Translations under genes and position numbers: made by a program
The notes under the pieces: generated by a model
What the model was told of the DNA's origin: nothing
Seen by the model: only the letters and a program-made list of their open reading frames with translations
Databases searched by the model: none
Source: an uncultured Lachnospiraceae bacterium
Lineage (GTDB): Bacteria; Bacillota; Clostridia; Lachnospirales; Lachnospiraceae
Length of the DNA stretch: 49,352 nt
Direction: 5' to 3'
Assembly: GCA_944383835.1 (NCBI GenBank)
Contig: CALWRE010000210.1
Location: forward strand, 1 to 49,352
Shown: piece by piece, positions 22,875 to 31,865 of the stretch
Layout: every line of letters starts with the position of its first letter
Numbering within the stretch: position 1 is the first letter of the stretch

Positions 22875-23351
22875 CTATAGGGAGGGGCCGTTTTGCAGAA
22901 AAACGGAAAAATTCAGGTAAGCGGCAAACACCAGCCAGAGAATATAGGGAAGCTGCAATAACCCCGGTAGAGGCCGGATGCGGAAAAAGGAGACCGTCAT
23001 GGCGATGACGACGGCCAGCAGGAGAAGGAGCAGAAAGAAGGCCTCCAGGACTAAGCCGCAGCCAAAAAACAGCGGGGCCCAGAGGAAGTTGAGGAAAAGC
23101 TGCAGCCCATAGAGGGACAGAGCCTTTCCCTTCCCGTCCTGGCCCGATTCCCAGATGAGAAAGGACGAGATTCCCATCAGGATATAGAGGACGGTCCAGA
23201 CGATGGGAAAGAGGGAGGCGGGCGGGCTTACATCGGTCTTCTCCAGAGATTGGTAGGCGGCGAAGCCTCCGCGGGAGATCAGGGAGGAAAGCTGTCCCAC
23301 AAAGAGGGGAATCAGTACGGCGATAAATAATTTTTCGATTTTTTCCTTCAT
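22875..23351 (-). CDS. tspO: TspO/MBR-family membrane protein
   Basis: The 158-residue protein has five predicted membrane helices and TspO signatures: PPASLFPIVWTVLYILMGISS (split around residues 40-60) and LNFLWAPLFF. TspO proteins bind porphyrins and other tetrapyrroles and act in stress signalling or porphyrin handling; hemZ, a tetrapyrrole gene, is one gene away though on the other strand. I use the ATG at 23351, where the conserved N terminus begins; an upstream frame extension to 23501 would overlap the riboswitch promoter on the other strand. Only a weak GGTGG precedes this start. Confidence 0.85.
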   Translation of the reverse strand: MKEKIEKLFIAVLIPLFVGQLSSLISRGGFAAYQSLEKTDVSPPASLFPIVWTVLYILMGISSFLIWESGQDGKGKALSLYGLQLFLNFLWAPLFFGCGLVLEAFFLLLLLLAVVIAMTVSFFRIRPLPGLLQLPYILWLVFAAYLNFSVFLQNGPSL

Positions 23352-23423
23352 CAACAAAAACCACCGAAAACGCTGATTTACAACAGTATATGTTTTTTTC
23401 GGCATGCATAGCCCGAAAATTGC

Positions 23424-23452
23424 TTGATTTTCCGAATGAAATCCGATATAGT
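23424..23452 (+). promoter_or_regulatory. Promoter for the purine leader
   Basis: TTGATT (23424-23429), a 17-base spacer and TATAGT (23447-23452). The predicted transcript starts a few bases before the ZTP aptamer. Confidence 0.65.
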
Positions 23453-23461
23453 AAAAACAGA

Positions 23462-23531
23462 CGTGCGACTGGCGGAAAGTGGAGCATACCACAGGGAGCA
23501 CGCCTTAGAGGAAAATGCCGACCGCCTGGGC
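23462..23531 (+). promoter_or_regulatory. ZTP (pfl motif) riboswitch aptamer
   Basis: The outer stem CGTGC (23462-23466) pairs with GCACG (23498-23502). Within it lie the conserved ACTGGCGG strand, a GTGG/CCAC hairpin (23479-23482/23489-23492) and AGGGAGCACG. Downstream GCCGACCGCCTGGGC (23517-23531) is the conserved P3/pseudoknot half. This is the ZTP riboswitch layout, which senses ZMP/ZTP, the purine intermediate that accumulates when 10-formyl-tetrahydrofolate is short. The two downstream genes act on ZMP (AICAR) and its product, as expected. Confidence 0.92.
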
Positions 23532-23562
23532 GCCTGATCTATGGGATGCCCAGGCGGTTTTT
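23522..23562 (+). terminator. Expression-platform terminator of the ZTP riboswitch
   Basis: CCGCCTGGGC (23522-23531) pairs perfectly with GCCCAGGCGG (23548-23557), followed by TTTTT. The left arm is shared with the aptamer's P3, so ligand binding should block the terminator and turn on the genes. Confidence 0.9.
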
Positions 23563-23635
23563 CTGCTTTATGAGAAAATTCGTTCCCATGAAGCAAACGA
23601 GCCGCCGCCACAAGAATGAGGAGGATTGAAATACG

Positions 23636-24361
23636 ATGGAGAAAAGATCGCTGAAGCAGGAGCTTCTGGGAAACGCCTATCCGGGCAGGGGGATTATCCT
23701 GGGCCGGTCCGAGGACGGGAAAAAAGCTGTGGCCGCTTATTTCATAATGGGGCGCAGCGAGAACAGCCGCAACCGTATCTTTGTGGAGGAGGGAGAGGGG
23801 ATTCGCACCCAGGCCTACGACCCTTCCAAGATGACCGATCCCAGCCTGATTATTTACGCCCCGGTTCGGGTGCTGGGCAATAAGACGATTGTGACCAACG
23901 GCGACCAGACCGACACGATTTACGAGGGGATGGACCATCAGCTGACCTTCGAGCAGAGCCTGCGCAGCCGTACGTTTGAGCCCGACGGCCCCAACTATAC
24001 CCCTAGGATATCCGGCGTCATGCATATCGAGGGAGGCAGCTACAATTACGCCTTGTCTATTTTAAAGAGCAGCGACGGAAATCCGGAATCCTGCCAGCGC
24101 TTTACCTTTGCCTACGAGGCCCCGCTTGCAGGGGAGGGGCATTTTATCCATACCTACATGCACGACGGCGATCCCCTGCCCAGCTTCGAGGGAGAGCCGA
24201 AGCGGGTGGATATAAGCGGGGATATCGACGCCTTTACTTCGCTGGTCTGGAACAGTCTCAACGCGGACAACAAGGTCTCCCTTTTCGTCCGCTACATCGA
24301 TATCGCCACCGGCGACTGGGAAACCTGCATTGTCAATAAGCACGAGGAAAACGAAAGGTAA
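23636..24361 (+). CDS. PurO-type IMP cyclohydrolase
   Basis: The 241-residue protein matches the archaeal-style PurO family ([31 protein letters not shown] near residues 12-50). PurO closes FAICAR to IMP, the last step of purine synthesis, and is unrelated to the PurH cyclohydrolase domain. GAGGAGG precedes the ATG. It is under the ZTP riboswitch and followed after 22 bases by a stand-alone AICAR transformylase, so the two together replace bifunctional PurH. Confidence 0.85.
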   Translation: MEKRSLKQELLGNAYPGRGIILGRSEDGKKAVAAYFIMGRSENSRNRIFVEEGEGIRTQAYDPSKMTDPSLIIYAPVRVLGNKTIVTNGDQTDTIYEGMDHQLTFEQSLRSRTFEPDGPNYTPRISGVMHIEGGSYNYALSILKSSDGNPESCQRFTFAYEAPLAGEGHFIHTYMHDGDPLPSFEGEPKRVDISGDIDAFTSLVWNSLNADNKVSLFVRYIDIATGDWETCIVNKHEENER

Positions 24362-24383
24362 GAACAGAGGAAGGAGAACTCAG

Positions 24384-25562
24384 ATGAAAGAACTGGAACT
24401 GAAATACGGCTGCAACCCCAATCAGAAGCCGGCCCGGATTTTTATGAACGAGGGAAAGGAGCTGCCGGTAAAGGTGCTGAACGGACGCCCCGGTTACATT
24501 AACTTTCTGGACGCCTTAAACGGCTGGCAGCTGGTGAAGGAATTAAAGAAGGCCACCGGCCTGCCGGCAGCCGCCTCCTTTAAGCACGTATCCCCGGCAG
24601 GGGCGGCGGTGGGCCTTCCCCTTTCCGACGTGCTGAAAAAAATATACTGGGTGGACGACCTGGGCGAGCTGTCGCCTCTGGCCAGCGCCTATGCCAGAGC
24701 CAGGGGGGCGGACCGGATGTCCTCTTTCGGCGACTTCATCGCCCTCTCCGACGTCTGCGACGCCTGCACGGCCCGGATGATCAAGAGAGAGGTCTCCGAC
24801 GGGGTGATCGCTCCCGGCTATGAGGAGGAGGCCCTGGAGATTCTGAAGTCCAAAAAGAAGGGCGGCTACAATGTAATCGAAATCGACCCGTCCTACGTGC
24901 CGGAGCCGGTGGAGCGCAAGCAGGTCTACGGCGTGGTGTTCGAGCAGGGAAGAAACGAGCTGGAGATCAATAGGGAGCTTCTGCAGAATGTGGTGACGGC
25001 CAACCGGGATATTCCGGAGGAGGCCCTGCGGGATCTGATGATCGCCCTGATTACGCTGAAATATACCCAGTCCAATTCGGTCTGCTATGTGAAGGACGGC
25101 CAGGCCATCGGCATCGGGGCCGGCCAGCAGTCCCGTGTGCACTGCACCAGGCTCGCCGGAAATAAGGCGGACAACTGGTATCTGCGCCAGGCTCCCCAGG
25201 TGCTGTCCCTGCCCTTCAAGCCGGGAATCAAGAGAGCTGACCGGGACAACGCCATCGACGTTTATATCGGGGACGATTACATGGATCTGCTGGCCGACGG
25301 TCGCTGGGAGGCGGTGTTTACGGAGAAACCGCCTGTGTTTACAAAGGAAGAAAAGAGAGCCTGGCTGGACGGCCTTACGGGAGTGGTCCTGGGCTCCGAC
25401 GCCTTCTTCCCCTTCGGCGACAATATCGACCGGGCGGCGAAAAGCGGGGTGAAGTACGTGGCGGAGCCCGGAGGCTCGGTGCGGGACGACGATGTGATCG
25501 ACGCCTGCAACCGTTACGATATGGCGATGGTATTTACCGGCATTCGCCTGTTCCATCACTAA
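24384..25562 (+). CDS. AICAR formyltransferase, stand-alone (PurH C-terminal type)
   Basis: The 392-residue protein begins with the PurH transformylase signature [14 protein letters not shown] and contains [37 protein letters not shown] and a C-terminal [19 protein letters not shown]. It transfers a formyl group from 10-formyl-tetrahydrofolate to AICAR (ZMP). The N-terminal cyclohydrolase domain of PurH is absent; that step is encoded by the preceding gene. I chose the ATG at 24384 with AAGGAG upstream; an in-frame start at 24330 inside the previous gene lacks support. It converges on the M3 peptidase gene with a 5-base gap. Confidence 0.93.
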   Translation: MKELELKYGCNPNQKPARIFMNEGKELPVKVLNGRPGYINFLDALNGWQLVKELKKATGLPAAASFKHVSPAGAAVGLPLSDVLKKIYWVDDLGELSPLASAYARARGADRMSSFGDFIALSDVCDACTARMIKREVSDGVIAPGYEEEALEILKSKKKGGYNVIEIDPSYVPEPVERKQVYGVVFEQGRNELEINRELLQNVVTANRDIPEEALRDLMIALITLKYTQSNSVCYVKDGQAIGIGAGQQSRVHCTRLAGNKADNWYLRQAPQVLSLPFKPGIKRADRDNAIDVYIGDDYMDLLADGRWEAVFTEKPPVFTKEEKRAWLDGLTGVVLGSDAFFPFGDNIDRAAKSGVKYVAEPGGSVRDDDVIDACNRYDMAMVFTGIRLFHH

Positions 25563-25567
25563 TAAAT

Positions 25568-27424
25568 TCAGGCGGCTTCGTCCTGTGCGTCTGTTAGATA
25601 GCGGGCGGAGAGGGCCTCGGCGATCTGCTCCACCATATCGCTGGTGAAGGGGTTGCTGAGGCCCGCATTCGCCAGGGGCTCCAGGTAACCGCAGTTCAAG
25701 GTGTTCTGCGTGATGCTGCGGTAGGCGGCCAGGGCTGCGGGGCGGCTCTCTTGGGAAAGCTCCCAGATCTCGAAGGCCGAGGCGGCGCTGGTGGCATAGC
25801 TGATATAGTAGAAGGGCGTCTCAAAATGGTGGTGGATGTCCACCCACTCATAGTAAACAGGATAGCCGAAATATTCCTGATACAGTTCCCCGTGCAGGAG
25901 GTTCATCTCATCGACCGTCATATCGGGGTTTTCAAAAACCCTCTGCTGGAATTCGTCCTCGCAGCAGCCGGCAAGGATGCTGTAGAGCAGGTTGTAGATG
26001 ACGGAAATCTGCATCGTGTCGGCGCTGGAACCGTAGATTTCCGGATAATAGTGGAACATCAAAAGCTCCAGGCCCTGGGAGTGAACCTCCGCCAAATCCA
26101 GATTGTTGCTGTCGTTCCACTGGATCTCGCCCATCAGGTAAAAGTTATAGTAGTGGCCGAACTCATGAAAGAGGGTGCCGGGATCGGTGTAGGTGGCCGT
26201 GTTGATCAGCAGGAAAGGGGCCGCATATTCGTCGATAATTGTGGAATAGGCGGCGGGCATTACCTGGGCCCCGTCGTCAAAGACATAGAGATTGTGCTCC
26301 AGCATATAGTCCAGGGCCTCCGTCATAGCGGCAGGAAACTCCGCGCCCAGGGCCTCCCGCAGATAGCCGATGCCGTCTTCCATCGTGAGGCTGCTGTCAG
26401 ATTGGGCAAACATCAGCTGGAAGTAATACTGGCTTTCCAATTCGGTATAAAGGGGGGCGATGTATTCCTTGACCATTTCCGAAAAACGGGCCGCATCCTC
26501 CTTGGTAAAATCCCGCCCCAGGCTGTCATAGGCATAATCGGCATAGCTGTCATAGCCCAGGGTCCGGGCGATCTGGGTGCGCAGCTGCACCAGCTCCAGG
26601 TAAACGGAGGCGCATTCGGCGTTTTTCTGCATATAGATATCGTAGTAGGCTTCGACGCCCTCGGAGGTGGACAAATCCAGATCCTCCATCGTCACCTCTT
26701 CGCCGTTTAACTCGGTCGTGTACTCCTTGGCCAGCAGCTGGCGGTATTCGGAGACCAAGTCGTTTTCCTGGGCTACCAGGTCTTCAATCTCAGGGGAATT
26801 GAGCTGGCTGTAAAATTCATAGCGCTCGACAAAATCGCTGCCCATCCTTTCGGTAAAAGCGTCGGCATAGGAGGAAGAGAGGATGGCTTCAGTCACTTCG
26901 TTCATCCGGTTGTCCAGCCGGGTCAGTTCGTTATCCAAAAGGGTGCTTTCTTCCTCATAATAGGAGTCGCTCAGATCCAGATCGCTGTGGATGGAAGCCA
27001 GGGTGCTCATCGTAGAGATATGGGAGATATCGTCCATCAGGGCGTCGTAGGCGGCAAAGACCTCCTCCTCGCCGGCAGCGTCGGCAATCTGCTGCAGGGC
27101 CGCGTCAAAATCGGCGTCCACCGCCGCAAGATCCGGGCGCTCATAGGCCATGTCCTCAAAATTCACATCGCCGTGCTCCGGCACGATTTCATCGGGAACG
27201 TCCAGGACCGTCGGAAGGGCGGAGGCGGATTCTGACTCGGTTTCCTGCGGCTGGGATTCCGGAACCTGGGTCTGCGAAATCTCTGTCTCCTGGACCTGGG
27301 TTTCGGCGCCCATAGGGGAGCCCTGGGAAGGGCCGCCTGCCTGGCAGCCGGAAAGAAGCAGCAGGCAGCTTATAAGCAGGCACAGAAAACGCGTCAGTTT
27401 TTGTGAATGGATTGCGGATTTCAT
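25568..27424 (-). CDS. M3-family metallopeptidase lipoprotein (oligoendopeptidase F-like)
   Basis: The 618-residue protein starts with a lipoprotein signal peptide (LLLSGC lipobox) and a Gln/Glu/Thr/Ser-rich linker to about residue 85. The zincin motif HEFGH (420-424) is intact, with a downstream Glu-rich helix for the third zinc ligand, as in M3B oligoendopeptidases. Most PepF proteins are cytosolic; this one should be anchored outside the membrane, so it would trim extracellular peptides. proC lies just upstream on the same strand (28-base gap), which suggests but does not prove a link to proline or peptide use. Confidence 0.85.
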   Translation of the reverse strand: MKSAIHSQKLTRFLCLLISCLLLLSGCQAGGPSQGSPMGAETQVQETEISQTQVPESQPQETESESASALPTVLDVPDEIVPEHGDVNFEDMAYERPDLAAVDADFDAALQQIADAAGEEEVFAAYDALMDDISHISTMSTLASIHSDLDLSDSYYEEESTLLDNELTRLDNRMNEVTEAILSSSYADAFTERMGSDFVERYEFYSQLNSPEIEDLVAQENDLVSEYRQLLAKEYTTELNGEEVTMEDLDLSTSEGVEAYYDIYMQKNAECASVYLELVQLRTQIARTLGYDSYADYAYDSLGRDFTKEDAARFSEMVKEYIAPLYTELESQYYFQLMFAQSDSSLTMEDGIGYLREALGAEFPAAMTEALDYMLEHNLYVFDDGAQVMPAAYSTIIDEYAAPFLLINTATYTDPGTLFHEFGHYYNFYLMGEIQWNDSNNLDLAEVHSQGLELLMFHYYPEIYGSSADTMQISVIYNLLYSILAGCCEDEFQQRVFENPDMTVDEMNLLHGELYQEYFGYPVYYEWVDIHHHFETPFYYISYATSAASAFEIWELSQESRPAALAAYRSITQNTLNCGYLEPLANAGLSNPFTSDMVEQIAEALSARYLTDAQDEAA

Positions 27425-27452
27425 ATCAGTTTTCTCCTCTCATGATTTGCGT

Positions 27453-28244
27453 TTAGCGTTTGCCGGTCATTACGGCCTCCACGGCGCCCATGCAGGCTGC
27501 CCGCAGGCCGGCTTTTTCCAATGCTTCCACACCCAGGATCGTCGTTCCGCCGGGGGAACATACCTCATCCTTCAGCTGTCCCGGATGCTTGCCCGTGACG
27601 GCCTGCAGCCTGGCGCTGCCCAAGACCATCTGCGATACCAGCTCATAGGCCAGAGGGCGGGCAAGGCCGTATTTTACGGCCGCATCGGCGAAGGCTTCGA
27701 TTATGATATCCACAAAGGCCGGCCCGCAGCCGGTAATTGTGCCTCCGATTCCCATTAACTGGGAGGGGAGCTCCCGCACCAGGCCCAGGGAGCCGAACAG
27801 ATCCATGATTTCCTCCCTTTCTTTTTCTTCGAGGGAGTGGGTCGCCTCGAACAAAAGCACTCCGTCTCCGGTCATGGCCGGCGTATTGGGCATAATAAAC
27901 TGGAAACGGGTTGCAGCGGGAAGCAGGGGGGAATACTTTGCATAGTCCCAGCCCGCCGCCACGGATAAGAGAACCCGGCCAGGCAGGAGGGGGGATATCT
28001 CCTGCAGGACGCCTTCGATCTGATATGGCTTGCAGCACATGATGCAGACGTCGGATGCCAGGACCAGCTCGCCGGCAGAGGGGCAGGGGGTAAAACCGAT
28101 TTCCTCCGCGTTCCTGCGAAGCTTGTCCAGATGCGGGGCGTAAGCGAAGAGCTGTCGGGAATTTATCTTTCCCGAGCGGACGAAGCCGCGCACAATGGCC
28201 TGGGCCATATTGCCCATGCCGATAAAGCCGATGGTTTGCTCCAT
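27453..28244 (-). CDS. proC: Pyrroline-5-carboxylate reductase
   Basis: The 263-residue protein has an N-terminal Rossmann motif (IGFIGMGNMAQAI, about 4-16), the NADPH-contacting CCKPYQIEGVL segment, MPNTPAM and the C-terminal signature EVCSPGGTTILGVEALEKAG. It reduces pyrroline-5-carboxylate to proline in the cytosol. I use the ATG at 28244, 10 bases after AAGGAG; a TTG 3 codons upstream is too close to the RBS. It is first in a two-gene unit with the peptidase. A possible -10 (TATAAT on the reverse strand, 28307-28302) lies upstream without a clear -35. Confidence 0.93.
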   Translation of the reverse strand: MEQTIGFIGMGNMAQAIVRGFVRSGKINSRQLFAYAPHLDKLRRNAEEIGFTPCPSAGELVLASDVCIMCCKPYQIEGVLQEISPLLPGRVLLSVAAGWDYAKYSPLLPAATRFQFIMPNTPAMTGDGVLLFEATHSLEEKEREEIMDLFGSLGLVRELPSQLMGIGGTITGCGPAFVDIIIEAFADAAVKYGLARPLAYELVSQMVLGSARLQAVTGKHPGQLKDEVCSPGGTTILGVEALEKAGLRAACMGAVEAVMTGKR

Positions 28245-28340
28245 AAAATACAAACTCCTTTTTCTGTAATCTCCGTGTATTTACATTCATTCTATCATGT
28301 TATTATACATTTGGCTATCGTATTTTATGCCGGCGGGGTC

Positions 28341-28369
28341 TTCCCAAGAATCTTTCAATAAGATATAAT
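28341..28369 (+). promoter_or_regulatory. Promoter for the EAL-domain protein
   Basis: TTCCCA (28341-28346), a 17-base spacer and a consensus TATAAT (28364-28369), 35 bases before the start codon. Confidence 0.55.
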
Positions 28370-28404
28370 TGCAGTAGATAGCTGACGGCAGAGGGGAGGC
28401 ACAA

Positions 28405-30744
28405 ATGTTGAAGAAAAAGGCAGACGGGAGAAGGGCAGGACAGTATTTTTTTATTTTCGTTGCACTGATGATATTGACAGTGTGCCTGCTCTGTTTTGCA
28501 AGCGTGCTGGGACTGCGCCGTACAACGGTGGAGCAGACGGAAAAATATCTGGATGAATTTTCTTCCAGCGTAAAGCAGCTGGTGGAGGAGAGGATTGAAT
28601 ATTCGCTGAATTTTTTGGAAACCGTGGCAGTAAACTATACATACAATCAGCACACGGACGGTACTTATAATATGGAAGTTCTGCAGGGCCGGGCAGAACT
28701 GATGGATCTGACGCATATTATCGTTTTGGATGAGGAGGGACGCGGGACTGCTCCCGATGGGACGGCGGTGGATTACAGTGAAAACCCGTATATTATGCGG
28801 GTGTACCAGGGGGAGAGGGCGCTTGCCCCTGCCGACGAGCTCCACTCTACGGGGCGGGGCAATGAATTTTTGCTGGCGGTGCCGATTTACGATGGGGATG
28901 CGATAACGGGAGCCCTGGTGGCCTGCACGGCGTCCAGCTGGACAAACGACTGGCTGCTGCCTTCTTTTTTGGGCGGCGAAATGTTTTTTCACCTGATTAT
29001 GGAGGATGGTTCCTATCTGCTCCGTTCCAATTCCCCCTATGTATCGGAAATTCTGGAGAAATATCCGGAGATGGACCAGCAGACGCAGTTTGAAGTGATG
29101 GAGCAAAACGCCAAGCTGAAGGACGGGGTGCTGATGGAGCAGATACGGGCGGCAGCGGCGGACGGCCAGACGGCCATGGTTCACTTTTCCTATGAGCAGG
29201 ACGAGCTGCAGCGGATCAGCTGCCTGATTCCCCTGGAATACGACGGCGTCTTTCTCTGGGTGTCGATGGTGCAGGGCACGGTCAGCCAGATCTACCATGA
29301 GTATTATACCTGGAGCCTGGTGATCAACGGGATTATTGTGCTGGTATTTATCGCCCTGTCCATCCTGCTGTACCGTCTCTATCAGAGGAATTTCCGCCTT
29401 GCCTTTGTGGATCCCGTCACAGGGGGCTACAGTCCCATCCGTTTTCAGATCGAGGCGGAGCGCAAGATTCGGGCCTCCGCTCCGGGAGAACTGCAGCTTA
29501 TCTCCGTCAATATTGACAAGTTTAAGGCGATCAACGATCTCTTTGGCGTGGAACGGGGCGACGACGTGCTGAAATACGTCTACCGTTTCCTGTGCAGGCA
29601 TCAGGAAAAGGGGGAGCTGGTAGTGCGCTCCTTTGCCGACCGGTTCCAGATTTTAGCCAGGGCGCGATCCGAGGCGGCGGTAATTGCAGGCTTTGAACAG
29701 ATTTCCCAGGATATCAACGAGGATATCCGCAAATACACCTATGAAAAGGATGGAAAAGAGGATAATTATCTGCTGAGCCTGCGGGTAGGGGTCTACCGCA
29801 TAGACGAGCCGGATCTGCCGCTGACCCTGATCCAGGACCGGGCGCAGATGGCGCAGGATCTCCACGCCCGGCTGCTGCCGGACCATCTGGGAACCTGCGG
29901 CTTTTATACCGATGAGGACCGGGAGAGGCTTTTGTGGGAGAAGGAGCTGGAGAATAAGATGGAGGGGGCGCTGGAGAGCCATGACTTCGTTGTTTTCCTG
30001 CAGCCCAAGGTGGACTTAAAGAGCGGAGAGCTGGCGGGGGCGGAAGGGCTGATCCGCTGGCAGGATCCGGACTGCGGACTGATTCTGCCGGACCGGTTTA
30101 TTCCGATTTTTGAAAAGAGCGGCTTTATCCGCAGGCTGGATCTCTATGTTTTCGAGGAAATCTGCCGTTATCTGCGGGGGAGAATCGACGAGGGCAAAAA
30201 GGTGGTTCCGGTTTCGGTCAACCTCTCTCCCAGCGTGATTGGGAGGGCGGATTTTCTGGAGCCCTATATCGCCCTTCAGAAGCAATACGGCATCCCGCCG
30301 CAGCTTTTGGATTTTGAGCTGACGGAGACGATATTTTTGGAGGATGCGGGAGTCGCCATCCAGGCGATCAAAAGGATTCATGAGGCCGGCTTCTTTTGCT
30401 CGCTGGACGATTTTGGCAGCGGCTACTCTTCCCTGAACCTTCTGCGGGAAATCTCGGTGGATACGCTGAAGCTGGACCGGGCTTTCCTGGTTTCCGCGGA
30501 TATGGACGATCCCAGGGAAAGGGCGGTCATCGAAGAGGTGGTCCGGCTGGCGAAGCGGCTGGGGATGGAGTGCTGCGCCGAGGGAGTGGAGACGGCCAAG
30601 CAGTCCGCTTTCCTCGCATCGATCCGGTGTGAAAAGGGGCAGGGCTATCTCTATTCCCAACCGGCGCCTGCGGAAGAATTTGAAAGGTTTTATTCCTGCC
30701 GGTTTGCTCCGCTGGGAACGGAGCAGGAAGGGGAAGAGGGATGA
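28405..30744 (+). CDS. Membrane c-di-GMP phosphodiesterase with degenerate GGDEF and active-looking EAL
   Basis: The 779-residue protein has a membrane helix (about 15-37), an extracellular Cache-like sensor (about 40-300), a second helix (about 308-330), a GGDEF domain (about 340-500) and an EAL domain (about 525-765). The GGDEF signature reads FADRF (410-414), so cyclase activity is not expected. The EAL domain keeps its catalytic set: Glu547 (EGL in place of EAL), VNLS, ELTE, DDFGSGYSS, KLDRAF and EGVET. It should hydrolyse c-di-GMP in response to an external signal, perhaps with GTP bound to the dead GGDEF. GGGGAGG precedes the ATG. The stop overlaps a LysR gene as ATGA. Confidence 0.88.
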   Translation: MLKKKADGRRAGQYFFIFVALMILTVCLLCFASVLGLRRTTVEQTEKYLDEFSSSVKQLVEERIEYSLNFLETVAVNYTYNQHTDGTYNMEVLQGRAELMDLTHIIVLDEEGRGTAPDGTAVDYSENPYIMRVYQGERALAPADELHSTGRGNEFLLAVPIYDGDAITGALVACTASSWTNDWLLPSFLGGEMFFHLIMEDGSYLLRSNSPYVSEILEKYPEMDQQTQFEVMEQNAKLKDGVLMEQIRAAAADGQTAMVHFSYEQDELQRISCLIPLEYDGVFLWVSMVQGTVSQIYHEYYTWSLVINGIIVLVFIALSILLYRLYQRNFRLAFVDPVTGGYSPIRFQIEAERKIRASAPGELQLISVNIDKFKAINDLFGVERGDDVLKYVYRFLCRHQEKGELVVRSFADRFQILARARSEAAVIAGFEQISQDINEDIRKYTYEKDGKEDNYLLSLRVGVYRIDEPDLPLTLIQDRAQMAQDLHARLLPDHLGTCGFYTDEDRERLLWEKELENKMEGALESHDFVVFLQPKVDLKSGELAGAEGLIRWQDPDCGLILPDRFIPIFEKSGFIRRLDLYVFEEICRYLRGRIDEGKKVVPVSVNLSPSVIGRADFLEPYIALQKQYGIPPQLLDFELTETIFLEDAGVAIQAIKRIHEAGFFCSLDDFGSGYSSLNLLREISVDTLKLDRAFLVSADMDDPRERAVIEEVVRLAKRLGMECCAEGVETAKQSAFLASIRCEKGQGYLYSQPAPAEEFERFYSCRFAPLGTEQEGEEG

Positions 30745-31604
30745 CTTTACAGGCGCTTAAGTATTTTGTGACGGTGGCCAGGCTGAAAAGCTACAGCCGT
30801 GCGGCGGCGGAGTGCTTCGTCTCCCAGCCGGCGCTCAGCCGCGCCGTCAGTGCGTTGGAAAAGGAGCTGGGCTGCCGGCTGTTTGACCGCAGTACACGGA
30901 CGGTGACGCTGACGTTACAGGGAGAGGCCTGCCTGCGGGAGGCGGAAGAGATTCTGGCCAGCTGCGACCGTCTTCGCGTCTGTGCGTCGGGCAAGGAGGA
31001 ATATCAGCTGCGGGTGGGCTATATGCTTAATGGCTATCTCTATGAGCTGAACCGCAGGCTGGCTGCCATGCCGGAGAAAATCAGCCTGGAGACGCGCTAC
31101 GATACCTTTCCCAGGCTTCGGCAGCGGCTGCTGGCCGGAGAGCTGGATGCGGTATTGATCCCGGAGGTCGAGCAAAAGGACGTCGCCGGGACAGAATTTT
31201 CCTATTTAATACGCAGCTGCCTCTATGTGATTTTTCCTGCCGGCCATGAGTTGGAGGGGCGGGACAGAGTTTATTTTTCCGATTTGAAGGAGCTGAAATT
31301 TATCGGCTGGAACGAAGAAGATCTGCCGGGGATCAATGCCTTTCACAGGGCCGCCTGCCGCCGCCATGGGTTTGAGCCCGCTTATGCGGCCTTTGCCAGG
31401 AAGGCCGGGGATGCGGTGGTGCTGGCAAGACAGTACAACGCGGTAGTCCTCCTGGCAAGCACGATTGCCTCCACGGTCCCGGAGGGCTTTTGGGCAAAGC
31501 CGGTGGAGGACAGCGAAAAGAATTACGGCATTGTCTGCGCCTGGAGGAAGGAGAATCGAAATCCGGTGCTGGAAATCCTCAGAAGATTAAACACAGAAGA
31601 TTGA
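30741..31604 (+). CDS. LysR-family transcriptional regulator coupled to the EAL gene
   Basis: The 287-residue protein has the LysR helix-turn-helix (SYSRAAAECFVSQPALSRAVSAL, about 16-38; DRSTRTVTLT) and an effector-binding domain. Its ATG overlaps the stop of the phosphodiesterase gene (ATGA), so the two are translated together. That arrangement suggests the regulator is produced with the c-di-GMP enzyme and may work in the same response; its target genes are not evident. A terminator-like hairpin follows. Confidence 0.87.
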   Translation: MTLQALKYFVTVARLKSYSRAAAECFVSQPALSRAVSALEKELGCRLFDRSTRTVTLTLQGEACLREAEEILASCDRLRVCASGKEEYQLRVGYMLNGYLYELNRRLAAMPEKISLETRYDTFPRLRQRLLAGELDAVLIPEVEQKDVAGTEFSYLIRSCLYVIFPAGHELEGRDRVYFSDLKELKFIGWNEEDLPGINAFHRAACRRHGFEPAYAAFARKAGDAVVLARQYNAVVLLASTIASTVPEGFWAKPVEDSEKNYGIVCAWRKENRNPVLEILRRLNTED

Positions 31605-31638
31605 ATATAGTAGATGGAATATGGGGGATTTATAACTT

Positions 31639-31672
31639 AAAATCATAAATGACGGGGCATCTATGATTTTTT
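31639..31672 (+). terminator. Hairpin terminator after the LysR gene
   Basis: AAAATCATA (31639-31647) and TATGATTTT (31662-31670) are perfectly complementary, with the T-run extending to 31672. The stem is AT-rich and therefore weak. Confidence 0.5.
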
Positions 31673-31677
31673 GGCAA

Positions 31678-31706
31678 TTCCCATTCCGCAGAGTTTATGG
31701 TAAACT
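31678..31706 (+). promoter_or_regulatory. Candidate promoter of the beta-glucoside operon
   Basis: TTCCCA (31678-31683), a 17-base spacer and TGG-TAAACT (TAAACT 31701-31706, extended -10). It precedes the antiterminator target by 25 bases. Confidence 0.45.
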
Positions 31707-31731
31707 AAGGACAGATGAAAAGAAAACACAG

Positions 31732-31807
31732 GGGCTTGTAACTTGTCAGGAGGCAAAACCCAAATCAGGCGATGGGAGAAATCCCATAGCGTGGTTTGGG
31801 TATTTTT
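31732..31807 (+). promoter_or_regulatory. Antiterminator RNA target (RAT) overlapping a terminator
   Basis: GGGCTTGTAACTTGTCAGG followed by AGGCAAAACCCAAAT (31732-31765) resembles the ribonucleic antiterminator of BglG/LicT systems. Its 3' half, ACCCAAA (31758-31764), is also the left arm of a terminator whose right arm is TTTGGGT (31795-31801), followed by ATTTTT; an inner stem ATGGGA/TCCCAT sits in the loop. RNA-bound LicT should hold the RAT and prevent termination, so the operon including licT is induced by substrate. Confidence 0.85.
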
Positions 31808-31865
31808 ATTTCACGAAAGAATGGCCTAAGGTCCCCGGACAAGCTGTTTATGGGGGAAATAAGAG

